Shown here in pieces: positions 1-12,300 of a stretch of 64,000 bases of DNA. A program made the position numbers and the translations under genes. Numbering within the stretch: position 1 is the first letter of the stretch; each line of letters starts with the position of its first letter. Origin of the DNA: Liquidambar formosana (lineage: Eukaryota > Streptophyta > Magnoliopsida > Saxifragales > Altingiaceae); contig JBBPBK010000048.1 in assembly GCA_039720395.1 (NCBI GenBank), positions 1,679,501 through 1,743,500 on the forward strand, read 5' to 3'. A model generated the notes under the pieces. The model saw only the letters and a program-made list of their open reading frames with translations, did not search any database and was not told the DNA's origin.

Positions 1-686
1 TTTATAGAGAGATGGTTGCGTCGGTTTTTTTTTTTTTGGCCGAATAAACTAATCGACGGCGGCAAGAGTTCTAAGAAAAGAAAATCTTACACTTTTGCGG
101 CAATTATTATTTTTAAATATTATTTAGGCATACAAACATATGTATTTTAAATAAGAACACCATACAAAAACATGAATATTCAATCATTGGTTCTAGTTCT
201 AAGCATGATGGCTCTGATACCACTTGATAGAATAATATTAAATCCATACTAGAAAATTAGAACACAAAATAATAATAACAATTAAATAATAAACGCGTAC
301 CTGCGGAAGCCATAATAACACGTTAGCAATTCTCTGCAAGACCAGTCAGAAGGCTGGTCTTCCTCTACTTGCTCCTCTTACTTTATGCAGCCACCAATGG
401 GACAGGCTACTAGGGTTTTCAACTTATGGAGTGTAGAGTGGACCTGGCCTATTTATAAATAAACTTTATGAAGTCTTTCCCATTATGGACTCCTTGATCT
501 ACAAGGAATAGACCTACACTTTATAATTCCTCATCATGGACCAAGATGCACTAGAGCTCAATTACTTAATTGATCACGCACTATATTGGGCTATACTGTA
601 TATCACATCAGACTACATATCAATCCGTTTTTCGTAATCCAAAAACTTAATCAATGTAAAGCCCACATATATAAAAAAGTCTAACA
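1..686 (-). mobile_element. LTR retrotransposon end (internal part plus LTR)
   Basis: At about 211-222 the plus strand reads ggctctgataccac. Its complement is the classic initiator-Met tRNA primer-binding site (TGGTATCAGAGCC), so the element runs on the minus strand. Next to it a putative LTR starts TGATAGAA at 225 and ends GTCTAACA at 686, about 462 bp; read on the minus strand this is TGTTAGAC...CTATCA, a normal TG...CA LTR. Positions 1-224 would be its internal leader, cut by the window edge. Superfamily cannot be told without coding sequence; the LTR length and ends would suit Copia. The partner LTR and TSD lie outside or are not visible. Confidence 0.5.
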
Positions 687-2333
687 GCTCCTCTACTATG
701 ACTGGAGGATTTCATCAACAATTAAGGAACAAAATTGTGAAGCCAAAGTTAATCACCTGCTAGAATATCAGACATGTTTGTTCCACCAACAACTATTGCA
801 GTCCTAAATGACTCAAGAGATCTACTAAAAGCCTTGACCTGGAAATAAAACATATGATTACTCAACATGAACATTCAAAGAAAGAATAAACAGCTCAAAA
901 ATTTTATGCTATCAAATACATATTCAAAAGGTACCACTCATGAGTCAAAGAAAAATACCATGCCATGCTCAATCTCACAAATACCAATTATATAACACTA
1001 ATAATTATTATTTATATCTTATAAAGGTACAAACACTCATAATCATTTCTCAGTAAAAGTAGAGACCAAAACCTCAAAAGAATGGAAAAAGAAAACAAAT
1101 TTTTTATACTTACTTTACAACAAGTTTAACTATAATTAGAAAATAAATTAATAATGGAGTAAAGAAGATAATATGATTAATATATATATATATTATTTAA
1201 ATTTAAATTTAAGTGGAAGATTGGAAGTTATCGGACTTTTCGAAGGCTTAATTAATCTAAATTCCACAATGGAGAGAGAGAGAGAGAGACTGGGGGAAGG
1301 AGGTAACTTGACTAAGAATATGGCTCAAAACTTAATACTTGAAATATTTACAACTTTATGGTAAACCCAAATAAAACATGGCCCGTGTAAGGGAAAAAAG
1401 TAAACCAATCATCCAATTATAATAAAAAAAACCTAGTGGAGTGATTAAATGGAGAGAGGATTATTACATAAAACTTATATAAATTTGATCTTGACTCTAC
1501 AAATTGAAGATGAAAACCAAAAGATTTTGAATCTTAATATAGGTATTTCCGACAATTGTCGTAGGGGTTTGCCAATGTTTATCCATTGCTGTGTTGTAGA
1601 TGAATAAAGTAATTACTTTATCTTCTCTAAAGCCCATTGCCCCATTCCATACCTCTTTCTAAAACCATATCTTCAAGTTCGAAACTTTTAAAATAAATTT
1701 TAATTAGGGTTTCTTTCTCTATACTATTGAAATTCTAAGCTTCTATTTGATATAATTAGGCATAGAAAGGGAAATTGTTACTTAATCCACCTAAATCACC
1801 TATTTTTCACTATTCACTTTTTTTGTTTTGGTTTTTGGCCATCCACTTGTAAGTGAAAGAAGTCGTGAGGTAAAAGCTGTCACATACGTTCATAGGGATC
1901 CAATATGAAACAAAGTAAAAATTACGGAGTATCATATATGATAGTTGTCTAGGTTACAAAAAGGTTGGTGGCATGCCACTATTTCATGGAATTCCCTCTG
2001 TTCTTATTTCATTAGCTTCATTTTCTCTTTTGAGATGTTCCAAAACTAGTACCTTTCCAATAGTCAATGATTTTTTTTTTTCTTTGAGTTCCTAAAATAC
2101 ATTTTCTCATGGGTAATTCATCTTTTTCCAATATTTTGTACACTTGATGGCAAAATTAAAATGATAAAACTTACGTATTTATGTGAAAGCATTAAATAGG
2201 GTTTTCTAAAAAATCGTGTTTTTTTTCAAAGGTAATAGTCAAATAGGAACCGAATGAGGAGTTTGGTATTGATGCTAAGTTGATAAAACTCAGCACTGTG
2301 TCAAGTTTATCTACACCGTTGGATGAGGGATTA
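687..2333. other. AT-rich intergenic DNA, nothing recognised
   Basis: No supported gene. There is a short (GA)n run at about 1270-1288 and scattered poly-A/T. The short open frames have no family signature and no splice context. Confidence 0.5.
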
Positions 2334-3352
2334 GGCCCTGTTTGGGAAAACTATAACTTTTACTTTTACAGAAAAGCAGAAGAGAATCAGAAGTTACAAA
2401 AAGCAGAAGAGAATCAATCTCTGTTTGGAAACTGTATTTCAAAAGTGCTGTTAGAGCTGAAAGTGATTTTTTGTCTATTTGGGAAGAACATTTGCTGAAG
2501 TTGTTATGACCTTAAATTGATTGAACTGTCCCTTATAACAAATGATATTTTTTTTTGTTTTTATTTATATTTTTCATTTGCTCTATTTGGTATTAGTAAT
2601 GATTTTTTATTTTTTTATTTTTAATATTAATGATTGGGGGTATCCTAGGCCGTACTCTTATCGAAATTTGAGCTCAGATTATTCCCCTAATAGTTTAGGT
2701 GAGGCGTCACATAACCATACAAACAACAAGAACGGTGAGGAGTCAAAACGATAACCTTTAGAAAACACACACAAGAGTACTTGACTTCTCAACCAACCCT
2801 ACAAATGTGTATAACTAGAGATTTTGCTTATGTTTTTTTTTTTTTTTTTCCCCTTAAAAGCATGAATCGATATTTTTTTATTAAAAAAAAAATTATCATA
2901 AATCCAAATTTTATGGAATCAATTCTTAAAAAAAATTCCAACAAGTATAAATCGATGAATATATGAAGGGAGAAAAAAAAAATATTTGAAGTTTAAATTA
3001 GTATCCTACAGATTCAAGTTGATTGAAGTTACTAATACATTGATGCCAGTAAGAGAGAGGAGTACAGTTGCAAGAGAAAAGAGGAGTTGGGTTTAAGGTG
3101 GGGTTATTATCGTTTTGTTAAAGGATATGGGTGGAAAAAATTGTTATTAAAGGTTAGTTTTGGAAATATGAAAAGTTATTAAAATCCTCTGCAAAAGCTA
3201 ACATCTGATTAGAAGTTGGAGGCAGATGTTTATTATAAAATCACTTTTTGAACTTAAAAGTGATTATGATTTAGGTTACCAAATAAGACCAAAAGTGATT
3301 TTAGGCTTCAAAAGTGATTTTGGACTGTCTAAAAGCTTAACCAAACAGGGCC
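2334..3352. mobile_element. PIF/Harbinger-like non-autonomous DNA transposon, copy 1
   Basis: The ends are near-perfect terminal inverted repeats: GGCCCTGTTTGGG at 2334 and CCAAACAGGGCC ending at 3352. Both are flanked by TTA (2331-2333 and 3353-3355), the target site of PIF/Harbinger elements. No transposase is visible. The interior carries a SINE (about 2628-2800). A second, more diverged copy lies at 25443-26446 in opposite orientation and contains the same SINE at the corresponding place. Confidence 0.75.
2628..2805 (-). repeat. tRNA-derived SINE inside the PIF-like element
   Basis: On the minus strand the segment starts near gggttggttgagaagtc (A-box-like) and has ggttatcgttttgac further in (B-box-like). 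It matches the SINE at about 25984-26190, which ends in a poly-A tract. Being present in both copies of the host element, it probably inserted before that element multiplied. Confidence 0.5.
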
Positions 3353-4910
3353 TTAGATAGGTTGAATTAAAAGTCGAAAAAATTACTCATTAAAATCATT
3401 TTGACCTTTTTAGTGGAAACCTTTTTTAACTTTTAATCTGAACCCTTTCTTCAACGGGATTTGGATTTAGTACAGTAAACGTAGGATTGATGACACGTGA
3501 CGAAAAGGAAAAATGAAAAACTGAAATTTGAAAGATGATTTAACGCAATACTTAACAATCTTTTATTTCTCTTTTTTACTTATGTATAGTTAATCTTACA
3601 TTTACTATACTATGCACTAAAAATAATTAATTGCACCAAATCCGAATACCTTATTCAACGATGTAAATGAATTCGTAAACGTTCACCACTAAATGCAAAC
3701 TCCCGAAGGAGTACGTGTCTTAATTTTGCATGTTCAAAATGGTTTTGAAAAAAAGCAAGACTGCTCACGCAAAAGAGGTGAGGAGGGCCTAAAAACAGAC
3801 AGACTCCGATAGAAAGGCACGTCAAGAAAAGGATGGCGGGCTGTTGGGCGGGGCCTGTCTTCATCGCTGAAAAGTAACGCTGTCTCTTTCCATCAAATCT
3901 ACAACGTGGACGTTGGTCCAACGGAGTTTACTTCTTTTTTTATTTTATTTTTTTCAATCAAAATCAATTTCTGCTTAGTTGCCCGAAAGAGTGCTTTGTC
4001 ATCTACGGTTTCGGGCTCACGCTGGCCCTTGGTGTGTGCAATGACACAAATACCCAGTGATAGCTGTTAAAAAGTTCTGTATGAGTTTATGACTGACCGA
4101 TCATCTCAACCTATCACCACCAAAAAAAATTAAAATAAAAATTAAAATAAACCCAAAAAAGGGGTGTCTTTTTATGGTTATTATTATTATTATTTATTTT
4201 TAAATTGGGGAGAAAAAAGGTGTGGGATCCATTAATGGATTTTGAGTGGTTGAAGAGTACTAAAAAAAGTGAGATCGATTAATGAATTAAATTGAATATA
4301 AGGTTGTTCGTTTGTTTTATTTTAATTGAATTTAACTCACATGGTCCACACTATTGTGATAATAAGTTATTGTTTTGTCAAGATAATAGTAGTGATTTTA
4401 ATATTGTTTGTTTGTTTAGTGTGAAAGTACTTTTCCAAAATTTGATTTTTTTTTTTCGTTTCTTTGGTTTGACGATCAGAATGTTCGAGTCAGTTTGTAC
4501 GTATCTTGACTAAATCTCTCCCCAAACGATCTTAAGAGACGCGTTTTCTTATATCGGCTTGGTGCATTCAAGAATTAATTTCTGAAGTACTTCCCAGAGG
4601 AATTGAACCCGGATTGATAAAATAGATGGGCTCTTCTCTTACAAACTAGACATACTCATTTGGGTTCAAAATTTGATTTCATATCTTTTAAAAGTGAGAA
4701 ATGGATTTTATAAAATACTAAACTAGTCGTTGTCCAAGATATAATTTTTATTTAGATTTTATTGGTGTATTGATGACTATATCTTATCTCATTAAGATGA
4801 TTTTTTATGCATCTGATTTTTTTAAATAGGTCTACAAACATTATTATAATCTTAGCTAGAATTAGTACTAATATATTCACATATATATAATTAGTCATTT
4901 TAATATTAGA
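3353..4910. other. Intergenic DNA, nothing recognised
   Basis: AT-rich except for a more GC-rich stretch at about 3650-3930. An open frame on the minus strand there has no recognisable family and no splice context, so it is not called. Confidence 0.4.
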
Positions 4911-5191
4911 TGCATTTCAAAATTCTTACTTGCGACTAGAATTTTGCGAAATCAATCGTTGGATTTAATATGATTCATATGTAGGTCAATCATGAAAAAA
5001 ATGAAGTTGATCCGAGATTAAGACCAAATTCATTCATAAATGAGCGATTGTTTTGATTACAAAATGCAAGTTTGTGATTGAATAGTAATCAATTTATGAT
5101 CTTTGACATGAATTGCTCATATGAGAAGGCTATCTAATCTTACCGGTTGATTTGGAAAAATACGAGTCGTGAGTAAAAATTTTAAAATGCA
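4911..5191. mobile_element. Small foldback MITE
   Basis: TGCATTTCAAAATTCTTACT at 4911 is mirrored by a diverged inverted copy (gagtaaaaattttaaaatgca) ending at 5191, so the ends pair over about 28 bp. Inner segments (aaatcaatcg and cggttgattt) also pair. There is no coding sequence and no clear target duplication, so the superfamily is open. Confidence 0.5.
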
Positions 5192-6065
5192 CTTAATTTA
5201 ACTTCGCATCAAGTGTAGCTGAGATTGAAAGAACTATATACATGATAATTACTTTTTCATTATTGAATTACTAAAACGATTAGTTGTAAAGTTACAACTA
5301 TAACAATCATATTAATTATGAAAAAAAGGGGAGGCTTTCCTCTTCTTATTATTCCGTATTAAATAACAAAATTAACTATAGTATTCAAAGAGAAGAAATA
5401 ATAAATAATATAATTGCATATTTTACAGAAAAATAATAAAAATCAAAGATCCCATGTTTGAATATTTGCTTAATCACATTCGAATATGAAAAACATGAGG
5501 CATGAACAACATGTTACACTTACGTTTGATCCAAAAAAGGAAAAATCTTTATGCACATTCACGTTTAATCAATTTTTGGTAAAATAAAACTGTTCACTTG
5601 CGTGGCTGCCTAGTGGCATCGTACCCTATAATATTAATTAATGAATTTCCTTTTTTTATTTGGGTAAGATAATATCAATGAATCTCCATTAATTACCATT
5701 TAACGAGAAAAAGTTGAGTGGTGGTGGAAATTAATTAATATTATTTCCATTCGTGTTCCGCAAGACGTTAAAGATTTAAAAAGTTGGAAGAAAAACCTGG
5801 GAGCCAATATTTAATGCCCTTTAAAACAGGGGCAGATTCGGCATTGAATGCCCAGAGATTTGCACTATTGCGCAAAATGGTAACAATCCAGCCAAGACTT
5901 TAACGCCTCACCGATTCCTCTCTGGCTCTTTCTCCCTATCAGGCTATCACTCTTTGCATGCGATTTGTTCGCGACTTCGCGCCCTTTTTAGTTCCCTTCC
6001 TATTTTGTTCTCTTTCCATTAGTACTCTCTCTCTCTCTTTCTAGACACACAAACAGACACCCTCT

Positions 6066-6100
<35 letters not shown>

Positions 6101-6356
6101 TCTCCTTCGCCGCTGTAACTCCCCCCTGTCTCGCCGGAAATCTCGGTTGTCTCCCTCGCCTCCGGTAAAACACCCCTTCACTCTCTCTCTACTCTCTCTC
6201 TCTCTTTCTCTCTCTATGTATCTCTATCTGTATCTGTATCTATATGTGTATGTGTATGTGTATGTGTGTGTTCTCTACTCTTTTCCTTAGTTTGTTTTTG
6301 CTGTTGTTGTGGTTTTTGTGATAGAGAAGGATTAGAGTGTTTTGTGTGACGCGAAG
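5192..6356 (+). promoter_or_regulatory. Promoter region and CT-rich 5' leader of the CLASSY gene
   Basis: The sequence directly upstream of the CLASSY start changes from AT-rich to pyrimidine-rich. (CT)n tracts lie at about 6025-6100 and 6181-6215, followed by a TATCTG/TGTATG microsatellite at about 6216-6270. CT tracts near the transcription start are common in plant promoters and 5' UTRs. No upstream ATG opens a long frame in the last 100 bases. The exact transcription start cannot be fixed from sequence. Confidence 0.5.
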
Positions 6357-9300
6357 ATGGATTACAGTTTGCCTATAGCGAAGAGAACTCGGCTCAGGGA
6401 AGCCCTGTTTTACAAGGAATTTTTTGAGAAGAAGAAACGCAATGGCGGTGGTGAGTCGGTCAGTGGTGGTGGCGACGGCTCGGTGAGTGGTGGCGGTAGT
6501 GGTGGGAAGAGGAAGGGATCGGCTGAAGTTGAAGATAAGGCTAAGAAATCTGCGAAATTGAAGGTTGATTCCCAGTCAACCGTTGTATATAATGATACCA
6601 AGGAAGGGGAGGAGGAGGTAGAAGTAGAGGTGATTGGTATGAGTGCATGTGATAAAGACGGTGTTGATTCTGTTGATTTTGTGGGTTTGGAGAGTACGGG
6701 TTCAAAGGGCGTGCCAAAATCGGCACCCGGTTTTGAGGATTCTGGGAATGTGGGTCCAATTGATGTTGATCACAGTGAGGATGATGATGAGGATGTTGAG
6801 GTGGAGATGATAGGTGAAGGGGGAGAAGGAGTTTTTGAATTTGTGAATTCGAATTCTTCCAGCTTGAAGACGGGGTCTGGGTCCAAGGTTGGGGGTGATA
6901 GAGGTGGGGATTTTGTTCACATCGATGTTGATGAGGTTGTTTCGTGTGGGCAAAGAATGAGGGAAAGCAATGTTGTGAATTCAAACGGTGGGAAGGGTTC
7001 TGGGGTACTGGAACGGACTCAGTCGCGGCCTGGGGATTTGAAGAAGAGTGAGAGTGTTAGTGATGTTAAATTTGTTGATTCGGATGAGTTGGAATCTTCT
7101 AGTGAAGAGGATAATGATGATTCTGACGACGAGGATTATGGGGTAGATAATTCATGTAGTGACGTTAGTTTGGAGGAGTTAACTAACTGTATGGAGGATG
7201 AGAAGGGGGATGATGTTGATGATAATACTGTTACGAAGAGAGGAAGTGTTGATGCAGGAGGTGAGGAAACTACAGTTGGGGCTGGGTCCAAGAGGAAAGA
7301 AGTTAATGAAGAGGATATTTTCATTGATTTGGCCGAAGACGAAGATGAAGATGAAGACACTCCCATAAATGTACCTCGGTTGTGGCTTGGGGATTTGGAG
7401 GAGAGTGAGAGTGTTAGTGATGTTCAATTTGTTGATTTGGTCGAGGAGGGCAAAGATGTTGATGATAATAATTCTACGAAGAGAGGAGTTGATGAGGGAG
7501 GAAAGGAAACAATGCTTGGGGCTGGGTCAAAGAGAAAAAAGGTTAATGGGGAAGATACTTTGGTTGATTCCGATGAAAACACTTCCATAAATGTAACTCG
7601 GTCGTGGCTTGGGGATTTGAAGGAGAGTGATAGTGTTAATGATGTTCAATTTGTTGATTCGGTTGAGGAGGAAGACGTTGATGATAATAATGCTAAGAAG
7701 AGAGGAAGAGTTGATGAGGGAGGAAAGGAAACAACGGCTGGGGTTGGGTCCAATAGGGAAAATGTTAATGAAGAGGTTATTTTCATTGATTTGGTTGATG
7801 ACAAAGATGAAGATGAAAACACTCCCATTAATGTAACTCAAGAGCATGATTGCGTGGCGCAACGTACTCGAGCATGTTTGGCTTCAAAATCCAAAAATAA
7901 GAGTCGCCCACTCTGCCTTGATGATGATGATGAGGAGGAGGAGCAGCAGGAGCTTAATTCTTCATCTGGGCATGACAATGGTGGTGGTCGCAGGGCTGAT
8001 GATTTTAATGATGAAAGTTATAGCATTAGAAGGAAGGCCCGCTCTAATAATGGCAATGATGATGATGGCGTGCAAACAGTTGGTGGAAAAGATGAGGGGG
8101 AGTTAGGGAAGCCCACTAAGAGGAAGCGCAATGATGGTGATGGTGGGCAAAAAGTTGGTGGAAAAGATGAAGGGGAGTTAGGGAAGCCTACTAAGAGGAA
8201 GCGAGTCCGTGAGCTAAAAGATTATGATGTGCGCAAGATTCTCTTGGATTCCATTTTGGAGAAGGGAGAAGTGCGTTTAGAAGAGTTAGTTTCTGCTAGA
8301 GGTGAGGCTCCCAATCAAGAAACAAAACCACCAGTTGTCGAGAAACCACTTCCATTGAAGTTCACGTTTGGAGTTGAAGAGTCACATCTGCCAGAGAAAT
8401 CAGAAGACGAGAAACATTTGGATCATCTTTGGGCTGAGTTTGACTTTGTTCTGAGGTCTTGCGAGATTGGTTCTGCTGCTTCTTCTATGGTAGGTTCACA
8501 TTCTAAACTAGCAGGCCCAAAATGAAAAATTTTCTGTTAATATAACTGGTTCCATTTAATAAGTACTATTTTTGCTGTTTGTAATATTTCTGTACTTCCT
8601 GTTCATTTGTTACAACAGTAGTTTTTTTTTTTTTCCTATCATTTCTGCTAGATAACTTAATTAATGCATCGGTTTGTTATCAATGATGGGAAAATAAAAT
8701 TTTCAATACAATCAATATCATGTTTACTTCCTGTCAACTTCAATTTTGTAGAAAATTTGAAAATATTTGAAGTTCACTCTAATTTGAGGTATTCTAAAAT
8801 TCCAACTGAAACAACATTTCTTTTTTTGTGTGCTTCTTTTAAATTTCAAAATTTATTTATCTTACTTCGATACCAACTGTGATTAACAATGATGCCAAAA
8901 GCCCAGAACTGAAGCCCTTACTTCCTATTGATCTCCCAAATTAGTTGTGTGCTTTGTGCATCTTGATTATAGTTATGAAACCCAGTTACAAATTATTTAC
9001 CCAGTCAGATGACTTTAATCATCTGCTTTCCAGTTTTTGCCTCTCAGCATTCAAGGACCTATGGATGATTGGGTATATGATCTTTTGGTTGATCTATTTT
9101 ACCCCAGAGATATATTAAGTCTCTATTGAGTCCAAACAAATTGAGCCTGGAATGGATGCAAGATGTTGAAAATGTACATAATTACATGTACAGCTACATA
9201 CATGAATCAATACATACACAGTACACATACATCTAGGTGATGGAATTCCATTGAAATCCTAATGTTGGTCTCTTGGGTGGATTAAATGGATGTGCAGATG

Positions 9301-12300
9301 TGAATGTATTATTAACATATCCACTGCCCAACCATATTCTTTTATATATATATATATATATATATTTTCCAGAGAAATGAAAATAAAAACATTGTTGTTG
9401 TACTCTGTTGTCACGCTAGTCTCACACTCTAGAAGTTGTGGATTCAAACCGGGCTTCTATGAACTGGCTTAGATATTATCCTTAATTTCTTCTATAAGTA
9501 AAAGTATCATTAAAAGAGAAAGGCCTTAGGCCAGTATACAGGGAGTATAAAAAGGAAAACTACACAAAATGAAAAGATAAAACTAACCCCCACAACAGCA
9601 ATCCAAAAACTTCAAAAAAAAGAAAGAAAAGAAACTCAACTCTATGTCATTGTCACATTTGAAGCCCCAAACCATAGAAAAAAATAGTCTTAAGCATGAT
9701 TTCTTTAGCCTTTGGCAAAGGAGGCTCCCTCCTGTTTGGAAATTCTTCTATTTCTCTCCTTCCACACGAATCTCAAGAGACTAAGAGCACTAGGTCCCAA
9801 ATCACCTTTCTCCTTTTGTCACCCCCTTGAATCCACTAACCACTCAAAAACCCCATTTCCGAATTTGGAAGCACCCTCCCAGTGGCATGGTAGCCTACTG
9901 GCATTTGCCTCACTTTTTAAGTGAGTGATCTCGAGTTCAAGCTTATGGAGAAGCATTGGTACCCATTTGTTGATGTTAAGGAGGGGTGAGGGGTAAGGTT
10001 AGGTTCTATCGATTGTCCCAAAAAAGAAAATTTGGGAGCACTGAACTAACTCCCAAAATAGAGAAAAGGAAGCTCCCCAACTCTCTGGAGAAAGGACTGT
10101 ATAAAAATATGATTCACTGATTCCTCCTCTCTTCTTTTCCTTTTTTATTTGGGCACAAAAAACACCCATTGAAAAAAAACCAACATCTTCTAACTAGATC
10201 GTCTATTGTTAAGAATTTATTCTTCACAGCCATCCACACAGAAAAAAAAAGGCAACTATAGAGGGGGCATAAGAACCCCACACCTTTTAACTGGGAAAAA
10301 TCCCACATTGATCCAAGGTAACTGAGAACATGGAAAAAAGAATTTAATGAGAAAGTACCGCGTGCTGCTTGATATTTCCACACCAAGGAATATTCTCTAT
10401 CTCTATAGTCTATACAATGCCATATCATACAATTTATCCAAGAAAAGGGATGCACGCCAATTCCCAATCTTGAAAATTTATAACAAAGACCTTCACCAAA
10501 AGAAGAAATTTATAGAAAAGATGGATTCCAATGCATCCTCTCACCAGACCATGCCACATGCTCACGCAAGGTTTCTTATTAGACACAGTAGCATACAAAT
10601 CTGGAAACAAATCTATAATCTGCACCTGATCGCATCAGGAATCTGAGCAAAATCTCACCCCCTTGCCATCTCCCACTTTAAATGCTAGATCATTAATGAA
10701 ATCTTTAGAGCCCATCATAATAGCTTTCCAAAGATCCACCCTCTACGAGCCTCTCACCTTCTTGGACCACTAGTGCCCGTCTTCACACTCATGTTTCCAA
10801 GCGATCACACTCCTCTAAAAACTCTCTGTATCTCTAGCAAACCTTCACATCCATTTAGCAAGTAGAGGATTATTGAAACAAGAAATATGCCTAAGCCGAA
10901 GGCCCCCAAACTCTTTAGGCTCACAAATCAACTCCAGTCAACTAGGTGGAACTTGAATTCCTCCCTAATCCTAGTCCAAAGAAAATTGCTTTGAAATTTT
11001 TTAACCTTTTAGCCACTGAGACAATAATATTAAAAAGCAACAAGAAAAAAGTGAGGATATTAGCTAGAGTGCTCTTAATCACGGTCAACCTCCCCCCTTT
11101 CGAAAGATAGAGCTTTTTCCATCTACAAGGCCTCTTTTCCACTTTCTCAAGCTCCCCATCCACAATCTTTATGGACTTAAAAGAGTCACCTAGATGCAAA
11201 CTGAGATAAGATGATGGAAAACTACCCATCTACAACCAAGATTTTCCTCAAGCCTAAGAACATTATCAACACTTTGGAATAAGCTCACTCTTGCCCAAAT
11301 TAAAATTCAAACTGGCAACTGCTTTGAAATGAAGAAGAATTTCTCTCAAGAACCAGATTTGATCTTCAATTGTATTACCGAAAATCATTGTTTCACGAGC
11401 ATAAATGAGATGAGAAACAACACCTCCCATGCCCTTTTGAGCGTATGAGCATTATCCTCAATTTTGATTGGGCTTGATGGCGAAAAAGAATTCATATAGC
11501 TAACCTCAAGTGATTGTGATAAAGTCTTTGTTGAGCTATGTTGAGTTGAGATGACTTGACTGGCCTATTATTTGGAAACATTAAATGTTTACATTTATTA
11601 AGAACTCACTCTCAAGCATAGAGAGATGTTTGTACTCCCTCCGTCCCACAAAGATAGGCCAAGTTTGACAAAACACATAGTTCAAGAAAAAGCAATTAAT
11701 GCATTGACAAAACCTTTTTTTCCAAAACTACCCTTCCTTACTGTAACTCTATAAGACATAAAAAAGTAATTCTTGATAGAACAAAGGGTATTATAGGAAA
11801 GTTAAGTAAATTTATGGGTTGACTTTTCAAAGTGGACAAATATTGTGGGACAAAAAAAAGCAGCAAAAATGGCTTATATTTGTGGGACAGAGGGAGTATA
11901 TATTTTAATAATTATTTTTATTTCCTTTCTATGACATATTTCCTTTTATACTTATGAAAATCAGGTTTTCTTTTTATTGTCGTTGTTTACCCCCCTTTCT
12001 TTTCCTTTTTTTTTTCCTTGTTATTTTTATTATTGGACAATTTTCTTTATTTAATTGTTAGCTTGCTGAGCCCTTGTTGACACGACAAGTGTGTCAACAT
12101 TTGTTGACCCTAGTTTGGACATTTATGATGTGTCAACCTTAATTTGGACATTTGTAAGCATGTCCAACTTCATTTGCTCTTTTAAGGTGTAGAAAACATG
12201 TGTCATGCAAAAAATATAAGATGAGTTGCTGCTGCCTCCTTGGGCCTTGAAACCCCGCACCCCCCCGGGGGAAGCGGTGCGGGTGCCACACACACAAAAG

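Noticed and set aside
3655..3921. 88-codon minus-strand open frame in a GC-richer patch
   Set aside because: No recognisable domain, no splice or promoter context, and no sign of conservation that I can see.
6410..7862. Several minus-strand and +2/+3 open frames inside CLASSY exon 1
   Set aside because: They are shadows of the repetitive acidic coding sequence (GAT/GAG/GTT-rich).
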